Positions 10,668-24,400 of a stretch of 64,000 nucleotides of DNA are shown here, piece after piece. The notes under the pieces were generated by a model. That model was not told where the DNA came from, made no database searches, and saw only the letters and a program-made list of their open reading frames with translations. The DNA comes from Sistotremastrum niveocremeum HHB9708 (Eukaryota > Basidiomycota > Agaricomycetes > Sistotremastrales > Sistotremastraceae), in assembly GCA_001630475.1 (NCBI GenBank), contig KV419411.1, forward strand, positions 406,010 to 470,009, read 5' to 3'. A program made the position numbers and the translations under genes. The first letter of the stretch is position 1, and every line of letters starts with the position of its first letter.

Positions 10668-13652
10668 TTAGAAAAGGGCATCAAGCGCACGCCACCACCA
10701 AGAATCACCGTGGTGCGAAACGATTATTGGTGGGACTTCGCCTCGGTTCCAAGCCATCTCGGAAAAGGGGACCATCCTCGAGCGGTAAACGAGCTTATAG
10801 CCAAATATGCAGAGGAGGAAGAACGGCTGTCAACGGTTTAGACAGAGCATCGAGTGAAGAGATGGACGCTTACGATGGGTAGATATGAAGATATGAAGGT
10901 TGGGACAAATGGACCGATATCGGGGTCTGCGTTTGGCTGGACAGGAGGTTCGTTTACCCCCTGAGCTGATGTGCGTTTACTGTCAGTCCTTCGATAAGGT
11001 GGAATGTGGGCTTCGACATACAGATCCGCCAGGGCTCGCTCTTCTGAGTGAAAACGAACCATCCATTGCACATCATAATCATCGTGCATGATATCAGTGC
11101 GTACCAAGCGGGCTATAATATCATCTGTGAGTCAAGATCATGTCTTAACTAATGATGCAACCTTACCCAAGGTTGCCATATCTGTCGATTCTCGTATACC
11201 TCGGGATGTGTTTCTTTGAACTTAGGATCTAGTCTTTCTTGATATCTTGACCCGTAATACCATCTGCGATTATAGTCAGAATGACGCTGAGAGAGTGGAC
11301 CCTGCGTCACACCTCAAGTAAGTGAACATCATGCCGATCCAGGAGAGCAGTGCGGTTGCCGAAGTCATACTGGAAAACCACTTGAAGACCTACGGGGCCG
11401 CATTATGAGGCTGAAGTATAAGGCACGATAGGGCGTACTTCAGCCGCCTGAGAATACATCGTTGAACCTGTGAGTCCTTCGCTCGCCGACATATACGCCA
11501 ACAACCCCACCAAGCAAGACACCATCACACAGACATATGGCACCGTCAACTTCAATCGTCGAACCCTCATAATTCTTCGCAGAATCGGAGGAGCTTGACC
11601 GCATTCAGCAAGGAAGAACAAAAAGCGGCTTGACATATATATATCGGATGTAGCAGCAGACCACGCGGATAAGGCAAAGGCAATGGTGACGAGATCTTCT
11701 ACGCCTTTGCCTAGTTGTGCGTCCCGGATGGCAATGATGAATGGGGATGACGATGCGGTTGAGTTGTTGTTCTCGTTTGAACTGGGGCCGGGATAGCATG
11801 TCATGTTAGGCTGGGAGGGACCCAGACGACAATCGTCGGATCTGACTAGGAGGCCGGCAACAAATACAGAGGCGACGTAAAAGAGGAAGCTTTGAAAGAT
11901 CAGGGAAAAGCAATAGACAAAAGAACGGAGTCTCTTACATACGAAGCCAGACGCGCTTGACCGCCTTCGGAATATTCTACGGCGCGTGATGAGCGTAGCA
12001 TGGTATTCGAACAGAGCATTCTACCCTATGAGGATTGACGACCTGTGAATTATATCAGCTTGTGGAAAGCATACAAAAAGAAATCGCCCACCTCCCCCGC
12101 AGCTATCGCAGCCACTTCCGTCCCAAAATATGAGAAACACGACTTGCAGTGCTGCGTTAACCGACTACGAAATATATGACGTCATAAAGCCTTACCTGCA
12201 TCATCACAGTCCAAACACCCAAAAACGCCCCGAATCCGCTGTGTATATTTCGATAATACACAAATGGTCCTGGAGTAGTCCAATTTTTGAAGCCGATGTG
12301 TCTGGAGGACATGAATGAGATTAATGCAAGTGAAGGTGAGGGCGACTTACCCAAGTGCGCCGGCTCCGCCGTCAATTGCAAGTCCAAGGATGACCAGACC
12401 GAACATAGTCACAATCTTGAGAAGAGACAAGACGAATTCCACCTCGCCGAATACTCGAGCTCCAAGAAAATTGATGCAAGCGGAGAGACTTAAGAATATT
12501 GAAATTATGGCATATATACCCCTAGTTCCTCTGGTGCGAGACAGCGTTAGCACTGACGGACGGCAACGTTAGAGAATTTCAAACTTCGTGGGGAAGAGGC
12601 CGCCTAAGATCAGAGCTGCCGCGGATAGTTCTGTGGGAAGGATGATTGCCCTGGAGTACGAATTAAGTTCATTCATCACCTCTCAGAAACGTCCAGATTC
12701 TCACCAATTATACCTGTAGTACAATGTTGAATGTCGTCCAATGATGAATTGCATAGTCATTTCCACCTACCACGCGTTCCAGCCTATCATAACATTAGAT
12801 CAACAGTGGGTGTATATCTGTACAGTTGCTTCACCTAATGCAAATCCTAGAGCGGGATCCACGTATAAGCTAGCCAAGCCAACCGGTCCTCCGACATTCG
12901 GCCTGTCATCATGCTTGAGGAACAAGAAACTTCTCGGGTGGAGATTGGAACGTACAGCCATGCCACCACTTCTCCAATAGAGATAACGACCGACCATACG
13001 ATAGTTCCGGTTACAGTATATGCCTGACGAATAGCCTATGAGACTGCCATAGAATCCAAGAGTATTGAGGTGCTCACAATTGTGGAACCGACTGGTCCGG
13101 CATGACGGAGGGAGGTGCTGACTCCTACGAAGACGCCTGTGCTAAGACAGCAGTGCATCTGTTGAGTCCCATTCCACACATTCGAGCTGAGGCCTCACCC
13201 AATTACGCCGCCTAGAATTGCTGTGAGCAACTTATGCAGATCACAACGTCTATATGCGAGACATACCGACAGAGATGACGCTGACTAGGGAAATTGGTGA
13301 CCTGAGTGAAGTTCAAGGCTCAGAGGATGTGACGCACTGTGTCTGCGTGATAATAAAAGCAGATGAACATCTCAAAGGCCTAATATGAACGGAAGCCACA
13401 AGCTCACCTGCGAGAAATCTGAGGTGGCAATCTCTCTCCAATCCTACCCCAAAGCGTCTGATATCGATGAACTCTCTGAACTGGACCGGGTCGTTGCTGC
13501 TCTTTCTGTTTGTGACGTTGTCTTAAACCTTCGACCCAGCGACGTGGCGAGCGGGCTCCAATGCTGGCAGTACTGGTGTTTTCTACTGGGATTACTTGAG
13601 GAGATGCATCGCCAGGAGTTGGACTGTCTTTGAAGGTGACTTCTGAAGCCAT
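10668..13652 (-). CDS. Amino acid permease
   Basis: Proton-coupled amino acid uptake carrier of the APC superfamily (fungal YAT type), plasma membrane. About 20 short exons can be chained. The signature LGGVIGTGVFVG lies after an 80-residue polar N-terminus. SIGEVVAWLPNVGG, YVDPALGFALGWNAWYNWA, ILPTELSAAALILG and FGTEVAAIAAGEVVNPHR then follow in family order, and later AALLSW-type helices (TALLSWIGMMFTYLR) and PAWYALISCTMIM. It ends WWWRALDALF. Length is roughly 670 residues, slightly long for the family. A 54 bp intron near 12550-12610 (gtttga donor) is needed to connect FPTK to GTRGIYAII. The N-terminal exon join and the piece after NGWFVFTQ are the weakest parts of the model. Substrate range is unknown. 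Confidence 0.85.
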
Positions 13653-14096
13653 ATGTTCTGAAACTGAACTTCAGCCCTTGTAAGGCAATCCAGAATAAGG
13701 AGGACGCACCAATGCGACTATGCTATTCGTCGATGCACCAATGTACCCTCAAGTTTTCACTTTGTGCTGTCAGATCTGCCGGAATTTCTTCGCTGGTGAT
13801 GGACTGGACGAGGCGATAGGAATGCAGTAGAACTCCACATTGTACAGATGAGAATATGATGTATTGCTGATGCTTGTGGATGAGCGCTGAGCGCTGTACG
13901 CAGTTTGGAGTGAAGATAGGCGCGCTTGCTTGCCGGGCTGCAGCTTGCTCCTGTCCTCCTCGTTCAGGTGAATTGGAAAATCACAGGCCCACAGGTGTCA
14001 TTTCAATTTATCCCCAAGAACCAAAAGCTTTCATGTTATAGTCTATGCACCCATTAATTTACAGATAGATATTGTCAATACGAAGATCCGCGACGC
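13653..14096. other. Spacer before the X/Y island
   Basis: Upstream region of the permease and 3' flank of X1. No coding signal or repeat was seen. Confidence 0.4.
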
Positions 14097-16939
14097 TCAA
14101 GCAGTGCCGTTAGCAGGTACAACAGCACCCGGTTTCTTATCATCCTCATCCACTCCATTTTCGATAAATGCCTCCATGGCTTCCTGTTCCTTCGTAACCT
14201 CCCAAGGGAAAATCAACTTCTCCACCTCCGTATCTAAGAAATATTCCAGGTAGTTCGGCATAAGACGTTCGAACGGCATGAATTCTATTATATTGTGGAA
14301 GGTGAAAGGCTATCATAAATGTCAGTTTGATGGGGTCCATTGATTTGGTGGAAGGAATGCACGTACAGCTGTCGCTTTGTTGTTTGTCCCGGGATATACT
14401 AGCTTTTCACCTGTGCCGGTGAACTTGTATGTCAAGATTGGTGCCATCCATTGATATGGCTTCATCCAGCGAGTGTCCACGGGTGCCTCAGTATAAGCGA
14501 GCGAAGTGGTAAGAGTAACAGTGCTGTTCGTCCTTCGTGCTACTCGCTTGACGAAGCTCTCCGCCCTTGCAGACGGAGTCAATCAGGGCTCCTGATTCGT
14601 TTTGACCAGAAGTCGTACCTGATCATTGCAGTATTGACCTGGCTCGTACCCCACACGAGATTACGAGGCGTCTGAGGCGTTCCGGTCTTTCCGTGTTTCA
14701 GTCTACCAAAAGAGAACGCTGAACGATGAAGCCACTATCATAAACCCAGTCAGATAAAGATAATCGAGGATCATCGAAGAACAAACCTCGACATCACCTC
14801 CCCCCTTGATGCCAATAGTGCCGAGTTCCTGCGTAGTCCACAGGCTCTCGCTGACCTGCGTTCAGAGATTCAGCATTGTGAAGGAGGTGAGAGGGCGCCA
14901 CTTACTTCGAATGCACTCAAGCCCATCGCATCATCTTGACCTGGCTTTCTCTCGCGATTCCGAGCGGCGGCCAACTTATTCGTCGAAATATCGGTCACTG
15001 TATCGTTCTTCGCCGGCTGTCATGACAGTCAGAACGAACTATACTCCGATTGATATGAAAGCACCCACAGGATTCTCCTCTCCGATCGTATTTGCGCCCG
15101 GCTTTGGCTGTGGAATTGACTCGGCATCCTCGGGTTTATTGATCTTATCATCGGTGATTTTGACCTTCGAAGGTACATTCAGCCCTTCGTCCACTGCCGG
15201 ATCCGTAGGATACGGAACAGTATCCTTCTCGATCGGCTTATCCACATTCATCTCCAACATCTTCTGCAAATCGTCCGAAGTCACATACGTCTCAAACAAT
15301 CCCAGCGGATGAACGCCAATCTTCACCAAATCATTATTATCGAAGAAATCATCTGTACTTTCTTTTGCGTAAACGGTGGGATTGAATCGGGATTTCGTAG
15401 CTGCTGTTTTGACGCAGGCGAGGAAAAGGTCTTCCCAGCCGTCGAAGATGAGGTGGTCGTAGCATTTGAAGTAGAGGGTGACGGGGGCGACGGGTGCTGC
15501 GGTAGTTGGAACAGGGTTTTTGTCTGTGTTCTTGTTGGGTGTTTTGTCGGCGGCCTTGTTCCAGTATCGCCAGGGCATGCCGCCTGTCTCAGCTGGTACG
15601 AAGCAAGCTTCTCGCGCGAGCTCTAATAATTATCAGCTCATGTTCCCGCGAAATATGGACACGACTTACCGCAATATCTAATGAACTGCGAGCCTGCAGT
15701 ACTTGGATCATTAAGATCCTGGGGAAGTAAGAAATACGACCACTTCTTAGCACCCCAATCCTTCAAATACGTCCCATCCGCATCCCAAATCGGGAAAGGA
15801 GGACTGTACTGGCCCGCCCAATTAGCACTATCCACGTTGAACCAATCTTGCCAATATTGATATGCGCTTCCTATACCGAGTCGAAGTTGGAGATCGGATA
15901 GGCGCATGAAGACTCGACCTAGGTTGGCCATTTTGCCGGTGAAGATGTAGATGTTGGTATCAGTTTCTAGGACCTTGCCTAATTCGTCGCAGGCGCGGTA
16001 GGGGATGGGTTTGAAGGTGAGGTCGGAAGCGATAGGACAGTATTGTTTGTTCTGTGAAAAGGCGAGAGATCAGGAATTAGAAAGTTGAGCGAGAAAGGAC
16101 GCGCTTACTGTGTTGTCGGTGTCTTTGAAGGGATCAAATTGTGAGATTTGCTGGCTCTTGTCTGCCCCTTTGGTTCGCAGATATTCGGATGGCGCAATAG
16201 GACTCAACACAGGCGGCTGCTGATCGACCACGATGAATCCCCCTGCTCGCCAGATCAGACTCACGGCAAACCGAAAATCAAACTAATCATGGAGCGCACC
16301 TCCGACATTACTAAAAGTCTTCAACGGCTGCGGTTCACCAAGGTATTGAACCGCTTGTTCTATAGTGATAAGGTTTGGATTTGCTGCATCCGCAACAGTA
16401 TCAGCGGCCTTCTTCGCTCTGCGAGTGTTTACTTTTGTGGAGGTGTCGGGTTTGGATGCGACGGATGTTCGTTTGAAGGAATCGAGGGTTCGTAAGGGGG
16501 TGGTATAGTCTTTGTTCCATTTGATGTCTGTCTTCTGGCCCGGCGTAAATTGGATTTTGTAGTAAGGATAGGCGGAGTAAACTGTGCCCGAAGAATCAGA
16601 ATCGACAAGTTCAAATGTGCGAGATGGAAGGAACTCACTGCCGGCTGATTTGTCTTCTTTCTTTTCCTCAACTTGACCTTGATCGTTCACGATCTTGGAC
16701 TTCTTGGAAGGTTCTAGTCAAGATGAATGTCTTGTCTATTGAATACACGACAACAAATTTCAGACTTACTCTTTCCTGACTTTGGGTCTTGGTCACCTAA
16801 AGTATGTCCATTGTCAGGCGATCGGCGCCAGGATGCTGCAAATTTTTGACCGACGAACCCTGCGATGACGAAGTGGTCAGAACATGCTCACATTTCACTT
16901 GATAAGACTGCTTACTGTATTATTGTTAATTTCATCCAT
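14097..16939 (-). CDS. X1: unrecognised protein, paralogue 1
   Basis: I do not recognise this family. About 13 exons chain in phase to roughly 700 residues with no signal peptide and no clear membrane helix. Landmarks in order: start MDEINNNT; a Lys/Glu-rich piece (EKKEDKSAG); YPYYKIQFTPGQ; a QPPVLSP segment; MANLGRVFMRL; PPFPIWDADGTYLKDWG; QFIRYCGE-like end; MPWRYWNKAAD; IGVHPLGLFETYV; ISTNKLAAARNRERKPGQD; GGGDVEWLHRSAFSFGRLK; TPRNLVWGTSQVNTAMIR; MPFERLMPNYLEYFLDTEVE; KLIFPWEV; and an acidic tail. X2 and X3 carry the same order, strongest in the last third. X1 is the only copy without an adjacent Y gene. No stop breaks the spliced frame. Function unknown; absence of a leader suggests the cytosol. 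Confidence 0.75.
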
Positions 16940-17068
16940 AGCACTCTAGCTGGCAGGTGTAAAGATGTGCTGTAAGTCGATTGCTTCACAGTCGATCTCG
17001 AGACCGCTTGAATAACAGGTTCAGCGAGGGAAATATCAGAAGAACCACGAGAATGGAAGCCTAATCGT

Positions 17069-17077
17069 CTTTATATC
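17069..17077 (-). promoter_or_regulatory. TATA-like box of X1
   Basis: Reads gatataaag on the minus strand about 130 bases before the X1 start. X2 has a similar box at the same distance, each preceded by a matching gaatggaag word, so the pair supports a shared core promoter. Confidence 0.45.
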
Positions 17078-17089
17078 GGTGCGGAACAT

Positions 17090-17620
17090 ACATCCGTATT
17101 CAGTGCACGGCAGCCTTGAATCCTTGATACGTGTGTGCTGGAAGGAATTTGTTCCTGGTTCATTCGAAATGCCGAGCAAGGGAGTGAATTTCCGGCAGAA
17201 ACCCCTGAAAGACATGTTGCCTGGACCAGCGTCTAGTACGGACCCTAAATTGCGCCTATAGGTGTTCCCGAGGATTGTTCCTGGATTGCCCCACGGAAGT
17301 ACTGATCGAGACCGTTTTGTTTTCGAAAAGGAAAGTCGGGAGCTACTGTTTGTTGTGGCTTGTTGGGTCCGTCGGCTTCAACGTGACCTCTTCGTTCCGC
17401 TCTTCCCGTCGCTCTTTCTCGGTGCCTTGCCAGGACTCGAGATGCTACCGGGGCTCCCAAGATGCCGATCTTGTCCTTAAATTGTTCTTCGAGAGATGCA
17501 GAGAGAAAATATCGGCGTCCGGACGATCACACGTGGCTTTCGCATTTCCGACTTCGATTTACTTCCCTAGTGCGGCCAGGCCCAGAAGACGTCCAGATCA
17601 TAGCCCATTAATTCATTCAT
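17090..17620. repeat. Duplicated spacer, copy 1 (matches 20770-21290)
   Basis: Shares many words in order with the spacer between X2 and Y1: ggaatttgttcctgg, attcgaaatgccgag, cggcttcaacgtgacct, cacgtggctttc versus cgcgtggctttc, and cttcgatttacttcccta. The tandem duplication that made X1 and X2 therefore included about 0.6 kb of 5' flank, giving a unit of about 3.5 kb. Here the spacer runs straight into the 3' end of X2 instead of a Y gene. Confidence 0.8.
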
Positions 17621-17650
17621 AGATACATTCGCCACCAAAATTGATGACGT

Positions 17651-20523
17651 TCAAGCAGTGCCGGGACCGGCTTCACCTGCTTTCTTACTATCATCATCGT
17701 CCACTCCACTCTCAATAAAAGCCTCCAAAGCTGCTTGCTCTTTCGTAACTTCCCAAGGAAAAATTAACTTCTCGACCTCTGTGTCTAAGAAATACTCCAG
17801 GTAGTTAGGCATCAGACGCTCGAACGGCATGAATTCCACAATATTGTTGAAGTCAAAAATCTAAAGTGAGTGTCAGCTTCCAGTGGTGCATCAATGATGT
17901 ACAGATATTACACGTACAGCTGTTTCTTTGCTGTTTGCACCGGGATCTGCAAGCTTTTCACCTTTCCCGGAAAACTTGTAAGTCAAGACTGGTGCCATCC
18001 ATGGATATGGCCGCATCCAGGTAGTATCCACAGGCGCCTCAGTATAAGTGAGGGAAGTCGTGAGGGTCACGGTGCTGTTTGTCCTTCGTGCTACTCGCTT
18101 GATGAAGCTCTCCGCCCTTGCAGATGAAATCAGTCAAGAAATTAACTCAAGTTGACGGCAACATATACCTAATCATCGCAGTGTTCACCTGACCGGTACC
18201 CCAAACAAGATTACGAGGCGTCTGAGGTGTTCCGGTCTGGCCATGTTTCAGCCTTCCAAAGGAAAATGCTGAGCGATGCAGCCACTGTCAGGAGATCAAG
18301 TTAGGTAAATAGATCCGAAGACAATCGAAATATATACCTCGACGTCTCCTCCACCCTCGATGCCAATAGCCTCGCGTTCGTTCTTAGTCCACAGGTTCTC
18401 ACTGACCTACGTTCTCACGTTCAGTATTATGAAGTATGCACGACAACGTCACGTACCTGAAATGCACTCAAGCCCATAACGTCGTCTTGACCCGGCTTTC
18501 TCTCGCGATTCCGAGCTGCAGCCAACTTGTTTGTCGATATCTCTGTAACAGTATCGTTCTCTCCCGGCTAGCGTAACGTCCAAAATTTAGAACAAACTGT
18601 CACGGGATCAATGCGGACTGCACTTACGGGATCCTCCTCTTCATCCTCCTGCTCTATGGCGTTTGCGTCCGGCTGTGGAATCGATTCGGCGGCTTCGGGT
18701 TTTTTGATCTTCGCGTGGGTGGAGGTGACTTTGGAGGGTTGCTTCAGGGCTTTCGCTACTGCAGGCTCCAAAGGGAACGGAACATCATCCATTTGAATCG
18801 GTTTCTTGTCATTCATGGCCAACATAGCTGTCATGTCGGTCCGAGTCACATATGTCTCGAACAGCCCTAAAGGATGAACGCCGATCTTCACCAACGTCTT
18901 ATCGTCGAAGAAGGCATCTGTGCTTTCGAGCGCTTGGAATCCCGGATTGAACCGACTTTTCTTAATTGCTGTCTTGACGCATTCGTCGAAACGATCTTTC
19001 CAGCCATTGAAGATGAGGTGTTCGAAGCATTCGAAGTAGAGGGTGACTGGGTCGACGGCGATTGGTGCTGTTGGAGCGATGTCTTGCTTTGTGCTCGTCT
19101 TGGGCATGGTGTCTGCAGCTTTATTCCAGTACCGCCAAGGCATACCGCCCGTCTCAGCCGGTATAAAGCACGCTGCTTGCGCGAGCTCTGGGATTATCAT
19201 GAGTATGTATTGCTGACAAACGTGAGCTTAGCTTACCACAATATCGAATGAGCTGCTGGCCTGCAGTATTCGGATCGGCGAGATCCTGGGGAAGTATGAA
19301 ATATGACCACTTCAGAGCGCCAAAATCCTTCAAGTACGTGCCGTCGGCGTCCCAGATCGGAAAAGGAGGGGTGAACGCTCCCGAAGTCTTAGCATTGTTC
19401 ACGTTAGACCAGTCTTTCCAATACTGAAGAGCGCCGCCTATGCCGAGCCGAACTTGGAGGTCAGTAAGTCTCATGAAGACTCGACCCAGATTGGCCATTT
19501 TGCCCGTGAATATGTATAGATTGGGATCTTCCTCAATTATCTTCCCCTGTTGGTCACAGGCGCGATACGCAATAGGCTTGAAACTGAAGTTGGAGGAGAC
19601 CGGGCAAAATTGTTTGTTCTAGAAAAATTCGAGAGATTAGGATTTATTAATTTTATCTTGTACAACCCATGCTTACCTTGTTATCACTATCTTTCATAAG
19701 ATCATATTGTGAAATTTTCTGTTTCTTGTCCGCCCCAGTCATCCGCAGATTTTCAGACGGCGCCATCGGAAACAATTCTGGCGGTGGTTCATCAATCACG
19801 ATGAATCCGCCTGTTCAACAAGTGAGACGCACGAGCAAAGACAATGAATCCATGAACGCACCTCCTACATTGCTATATGTCACCGTTGGTGTAGGTTGAC
19901 CAATATATGCAACCGCTTGCGAGAGGGAGATAGTATTGGGATCTTCCTCATCCGCCGGCATTTCCTCGACAGCTTTCTTCTTCGCATTGCGCGTCCGCAC
20001 AGGTTTCGAGGTGTCGGGTTTTGTCACAGTGGATTTCAGAGTGAAGGATTGCAAGCTTCGTAGCGTTTCGGTGTGATTTGGGTCATAATTGATGTTAGGG
20101 TCCTGTCCATTGGCGTACTTGAGCTTGTAGTATGGGCAGGCTGTGAAAACTGGGTTCGTGGGATCAGCTTTGACAATTTTGACGGGGCGAAACCGAGAAA
20201 ACTCACTGCCGACTGAAGACTTTTTTTCTTTCTTCTGTTCTACGACTTCGCCTCGATCATTCTCGATCTTGGACTTCTTGAAAGGCTCTATTATCAAGAT
20301 AAATATTTCGTCAGCTTTGTGCACGACAATGGATTGCAAAGTCACGCTTTCCTTGATCATTTAGGTCTTGATCACCTGAAGTACACATCTTGTCAATCGA
20401 ACGGCATAAGGACGCGAGCTTTCGACAGACGAACCCTGTGGTGTAACCAGCAAGTCGTCAGAACATGTTTAAATGTCACTCGTTCATAAGTTCACTTACT
20501 GCATTATTGTCGATTCCGTCCAT
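17651..20523 (-). CDS. X2: unrecognised protein, paralogue 2
   Basis: Closest paralogue of X1, with the same exon layout and motif order: start MDGIDNNA, CPYYKLKYANGQD, FVVDEPPPELFP-like segment, MANLGRVFMRL, PPFPIWDADGTYLKDFG, MPWRYWNKAAD, IGVHPLGLFETYV, ISTNKLAAARNRERKPGQD, SENLWTKNEREAIGIEGG, then MPFERLMPNYLEYFLDTEVE and KLIFPWEV near the C-terminus. The middle carries a mostly acidic linker (EQEDEEEDP). About 700 residues, spliced frame open throughout. Head-to-head with Y1 across about 0.9 kb, so the two may share a bidirectional promoter. No known domain recognised. Confidence 0.75.
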
Positions 20524-20654
20524 GGCCCTTTAGCTGGTGGCTGGAAAGTGGTACCGCAGGTTGGACGCAGTGGACAGTCGAGCTCAAGACCTGCGATGAT
20601 GGCAGGTACAGGAAGGGAAACAACACACGATCCAGGGAATGGAAGTATGATTCG

Positions 20655-20666
20655 TTTTATATATCT
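20655..20666 (-). promoter_or_regulatory. TATA box of X2
   Basis: Reads agatatataaaa on the minus strand about 130 bases before the X2 start, aligned with the X1 box and the same upstream gaatggaag word. Confidence 0.5.
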
Positions 20667-20769
20667 GTGCAAAAGCAGCAGCAGAACATACCCGGGTGAC
20701 GTGAAACACGCTTTTCGCATCGCGGACAACAAACGGTCTACGTACCTACCTACGTACCTACATCCGCAC

Positions 20770-21290
20770 TCAAAACCGCACAGCAGCCGTCATGGCATGG
20801 GTGCTGGTAGGAATTTGTTCCTGGTGTAATACGTGTATTCGAAATGCCGAGTGTTGGGTGTCTATTGCCGGAGCAAAACCCCTGTATGGAATGTTACCTC
20901 GACTTGCATCTAGTGCGGACGTCGCATTGCTTCTGTTGGTGTTCCCAGGTTTGTTACTGGCTTACATGATGGACGTACTAATAGAGACATCTTTGGGTTC
21001 GAAAAGGAAACAAATGGAAGGGTTTGTTTGTTGTTGATTATTTGGTCGGGTCGGCTTCAACGTGACCTGGAGCCGGATATTCCGCTGTTCCCGTCCAAGT
21101 TCCCGTCGCTCTCTCGGTGCCTTATCATGACTTGGGATGCGTCCGGTCCAGACAAAGTACCGACCTTGTCTTTGAATTGTTTCACCAGGAACGCTGTGAA
21201 ATTTTTTGCATGCCGAACAATCACGCGTGGCTTTCAAGACTTCGATTTACTTCCCTATCTACGGCCAGGCCCAAAAAATGTTCCGCGATG
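20770..21290. repeat. X2/Y1 divergent spacer, duplicated spacer copy 2
   Basis: Homologous to 17090-17620. Here it separates the starts of X2 and Y1 and therefore should hold both promoters. A gatataatg word near 21326, about 105 bases before the Y1 start, is a possible plus-strand TATA element. Confidence 0.75.
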
Positions 21291-21430
21291 CTTTTTGGGT
21301 CGGCACAGGACTTATGCAGAGGCATAGATATAATGCCATAAGTTCTCCGAACCAGAGTTCTCTTCCGCTGCATTTGTGCCTCGTGGCATCCCCATCTCTC
21401 GACTTTGCATCTCAAGGCTTTGCTTGAGCC

Positions 21431-24400
21431 ATGTCAGCGACCCCAGATCCGTCGCAGGATGCTGCAAATCCTCATCCCGACCACGTAGCTTGGAACGCTG
21501 TCGCCAACGGCGACGATACTGCTACAGTCCACGGTGCCACCATCTCTGCACCAAGCATCACTTTCCAGCCTCCCGATCGCGTTCTTGGAAAATTGCAGAA
21601 CCAACCGACAGACGACGAGAAAGCTCAAGTTCCAGATGTCAACTCCGAGCATCCCCCACCCGAAGGTTTCATCCTGAACGGCACTATCGAGTTGTTCGGT
21701 ATCTCTGGCTTCAAAGCCGACTTCTATAGTCACCATGGTCCAATATCTGCCGACGTCGACGTGGCAGATGGAATGATACCAATTTATCAAACTGCCCTTC
21801 TGGATGAGGATCTTAAAATCTCGACCATCCTCCCTGCCTTTGCTGGCACCAAATTCGACATCTTCGACTTCAAAGAGACGACCTTCACATTCCAGGTAAG
21901 TCGCCATTTAAAACGCGCAGCAACCAGCCTCTCATACCGAATCAGAATCTCCAACTCGACAAATCAAAAGATGTAGGCCTGACAGTCGAGGCAGATATCA
22001 TCTTCGACCAATCATACGGCAAAATCCACGATGTTCTCTCAAAGTTTCTCGGAGTTGCCGACCCAACACTCCATGTTAAATGCACGTTCGGTATCGGTCA
22101 AGATTGGCACAAGCCACTCCGGATGTCAAGTTTTGCATTAGAAGGGGTCTTTCCGAACATTCAAGCCTCGCCATTCAGTGGCATCACCTTCACCAGCATC
22201 GGAGCACGTCTCATCGGATTCCATTGCGTCAGCTATTCTTCCAAGAAAGGATCGTCGAAAGCATACGGATATTCACTCTTTGGCTCCATGCACCTCGATA
22301 TTCCTAATTCTGCAGTCCCTCTCGCTCTGTCCTATGACATTAGTGAGATGAGCGATATCCTCACGCTCAGTGCTGAGATTGACAGTCCGTGGGAAAACGC
22401 TTTCGGAGTCAAGTCTTTGACTGTATGTATCACTTCTCCGTCCTTGTCTTAGATAGCCTCTGATCATTATCGAACCAGATTCAAGAGGTCTCACTCTCTG
22501 TGACGATCGATCTCGAAAATCCGAAATCGAGTCTCACATTCGACGTCTCGGCCGTTCTCGATGCTGGAGACACGAGTGTGTACCTGACAGGCTACATGTC
22601 GACTGCGGGCGACTTCTCTCTCACTGCCACCATCGATAACCTCAGTGTCGCCGGTATCAATGATTTCTTCTATCATTTCTTCGGCGAAGATCTCATCACG
22701 CCTGATGTCGATATCCGTATCGGAGAAGCCACCGTGACTGTATCCAAGGAGGACGGATTTTCACTTCAGATTCACGATCTTCAGATCGGAGAACATACGT
22801 CGAGCGACGCGACTGTCGCTTTCGGATCGAAAGGCGCAATCATCTCAGCTTCTCTCACGGACGACGTCTTGAAGTTCGGTGAGCTTCAAGTCACAAAAGC
22901 CACTGCTCAAGTTACATTCGGACGATATGGGAAGGAATCCAAGACCGATATCATGCTCGGAGGTGAATTCGAGTGGGAGGGATACGTGTTTGATGTTGGC
23001 ATCCACGTGTATACGTCGTCTGACGGGAACGATTCTCTCGAGTACACCATTTATGGAGAATTCTCCCGCACTTCCGACGGCACTGCTTTATCCTCTTCAT
23101 TCCCTATCTCTACCCTCGTTCCTGCGCTCAAAGGACATTTCTTGGGAGATATCACTATAGATGATGTAGCTCTCATCATCGCATCGACCGATGATCCGGA
23201 ATTCGGAGCTCTGAATCATTCTGGATATCCTGTTCTCGCCGGTTTGTGTCTTTTTCATACCTTTGAGAAGAGTGACTGACGAAATGCTCAGGTATACAAG
23301 TATGCGCGTCGTTAGGTCGAATTGACGCGTTCAGTCAGATCACTCGTGATCAGCATCCGGAGAGCTTGATTCTTCGCGCAGCATGGTCCAAAGAACGTGG
23401 ATTCGATCTCGACATCTGTCTGCATGCCGATACGATCCTCCATCTCGGACGAGGTGTCACGACAGACCCAATTGTGCTGGGTATCGAATTATCAGACCCT
23501 CCTTCTCTAATCGTTTCCACCGGTGCCATGATCCCTGTTGAGAAACAAGCCGAGCCACTTCATTTCACACTTGAGATGCAACTGGGTACACTTGAAGCGT
23601 CGGCTACTGGACAATTGACCGCTGTAGGCGGTTGGAACGATCCTTTCGGAATGTCTGAGGATATCACTGTTGGACCGAATCTGGCGCTCAAGGTTGGGAT
23701 TATATATGAAACTTTCTTGGAGCAAGGTCCTAGTGAGCTTGGGTTCGTTGGGGGATTCTTGATTGGGAAGACGGGAGGCCAGTTGGCTTTCCAAGTTAGC
23801 GATATTCCGTCACGTAAGGCTTGATCACTTTCCTTGATTGATATTTGTGCTCACGTGGATCCCAGAGGAGTTCCTCTATATCGAGGTCACAAATTTGGAT
23901 CTTCAGAATCTGACCGACTTTGCCAATACGATCGCGCCACGACTCCGATTGCCGCAGGTCAGTTAGTCCATTATCCTTTGCAAGAATAGAGTCTCACCCG
24001 AGAGTTAAACGGTCATTTAGCCTCCGAATGTGATGGAATTCGAAGATGTCAAAGCCTACGTCTGCTCCACAGGAGTTACTATCGGTACTCTAGTCTATCC
24101 TCCCGGATTCTCCTTCTCGTACGTCGTTGAACTATTTGATGATCTGACCAAAACTCAGTTCGCGAATCTAGTGCGAAAGTGAGACTGTTCGGCATCAAAG
24201 CCGATGCTACTCTCGAAATCGGAAATGGTGGATTCCACTGTTCAGGTGGCATCGATCCGTTCAGCCTTGCGGGAGGAGCCATTTCAGTCGCGGGATACAA
24301 GACCGACCGAGCATCTTACGATCTTGAATTCACAAGAGACGAATTGGGAGGTACCATCGACGGTGTCATCAAGCTCTTCGGCCTAGAGTGAGTTCATCCG

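Noticed and set aside
10563-10882. Two overlapping plus-strand frames of 92 codons rich in Lys and Arg
   Set aside because: They mirror the last exon of the permease on the opposite strand.
12540-12640. Apparent frame break in the amino acid permease after FPTKFEIL
   Set aside because: A 54 bp intron with a gtttga donor and a gctaac branch site joins FPTK to GTRGIYAII in frame.
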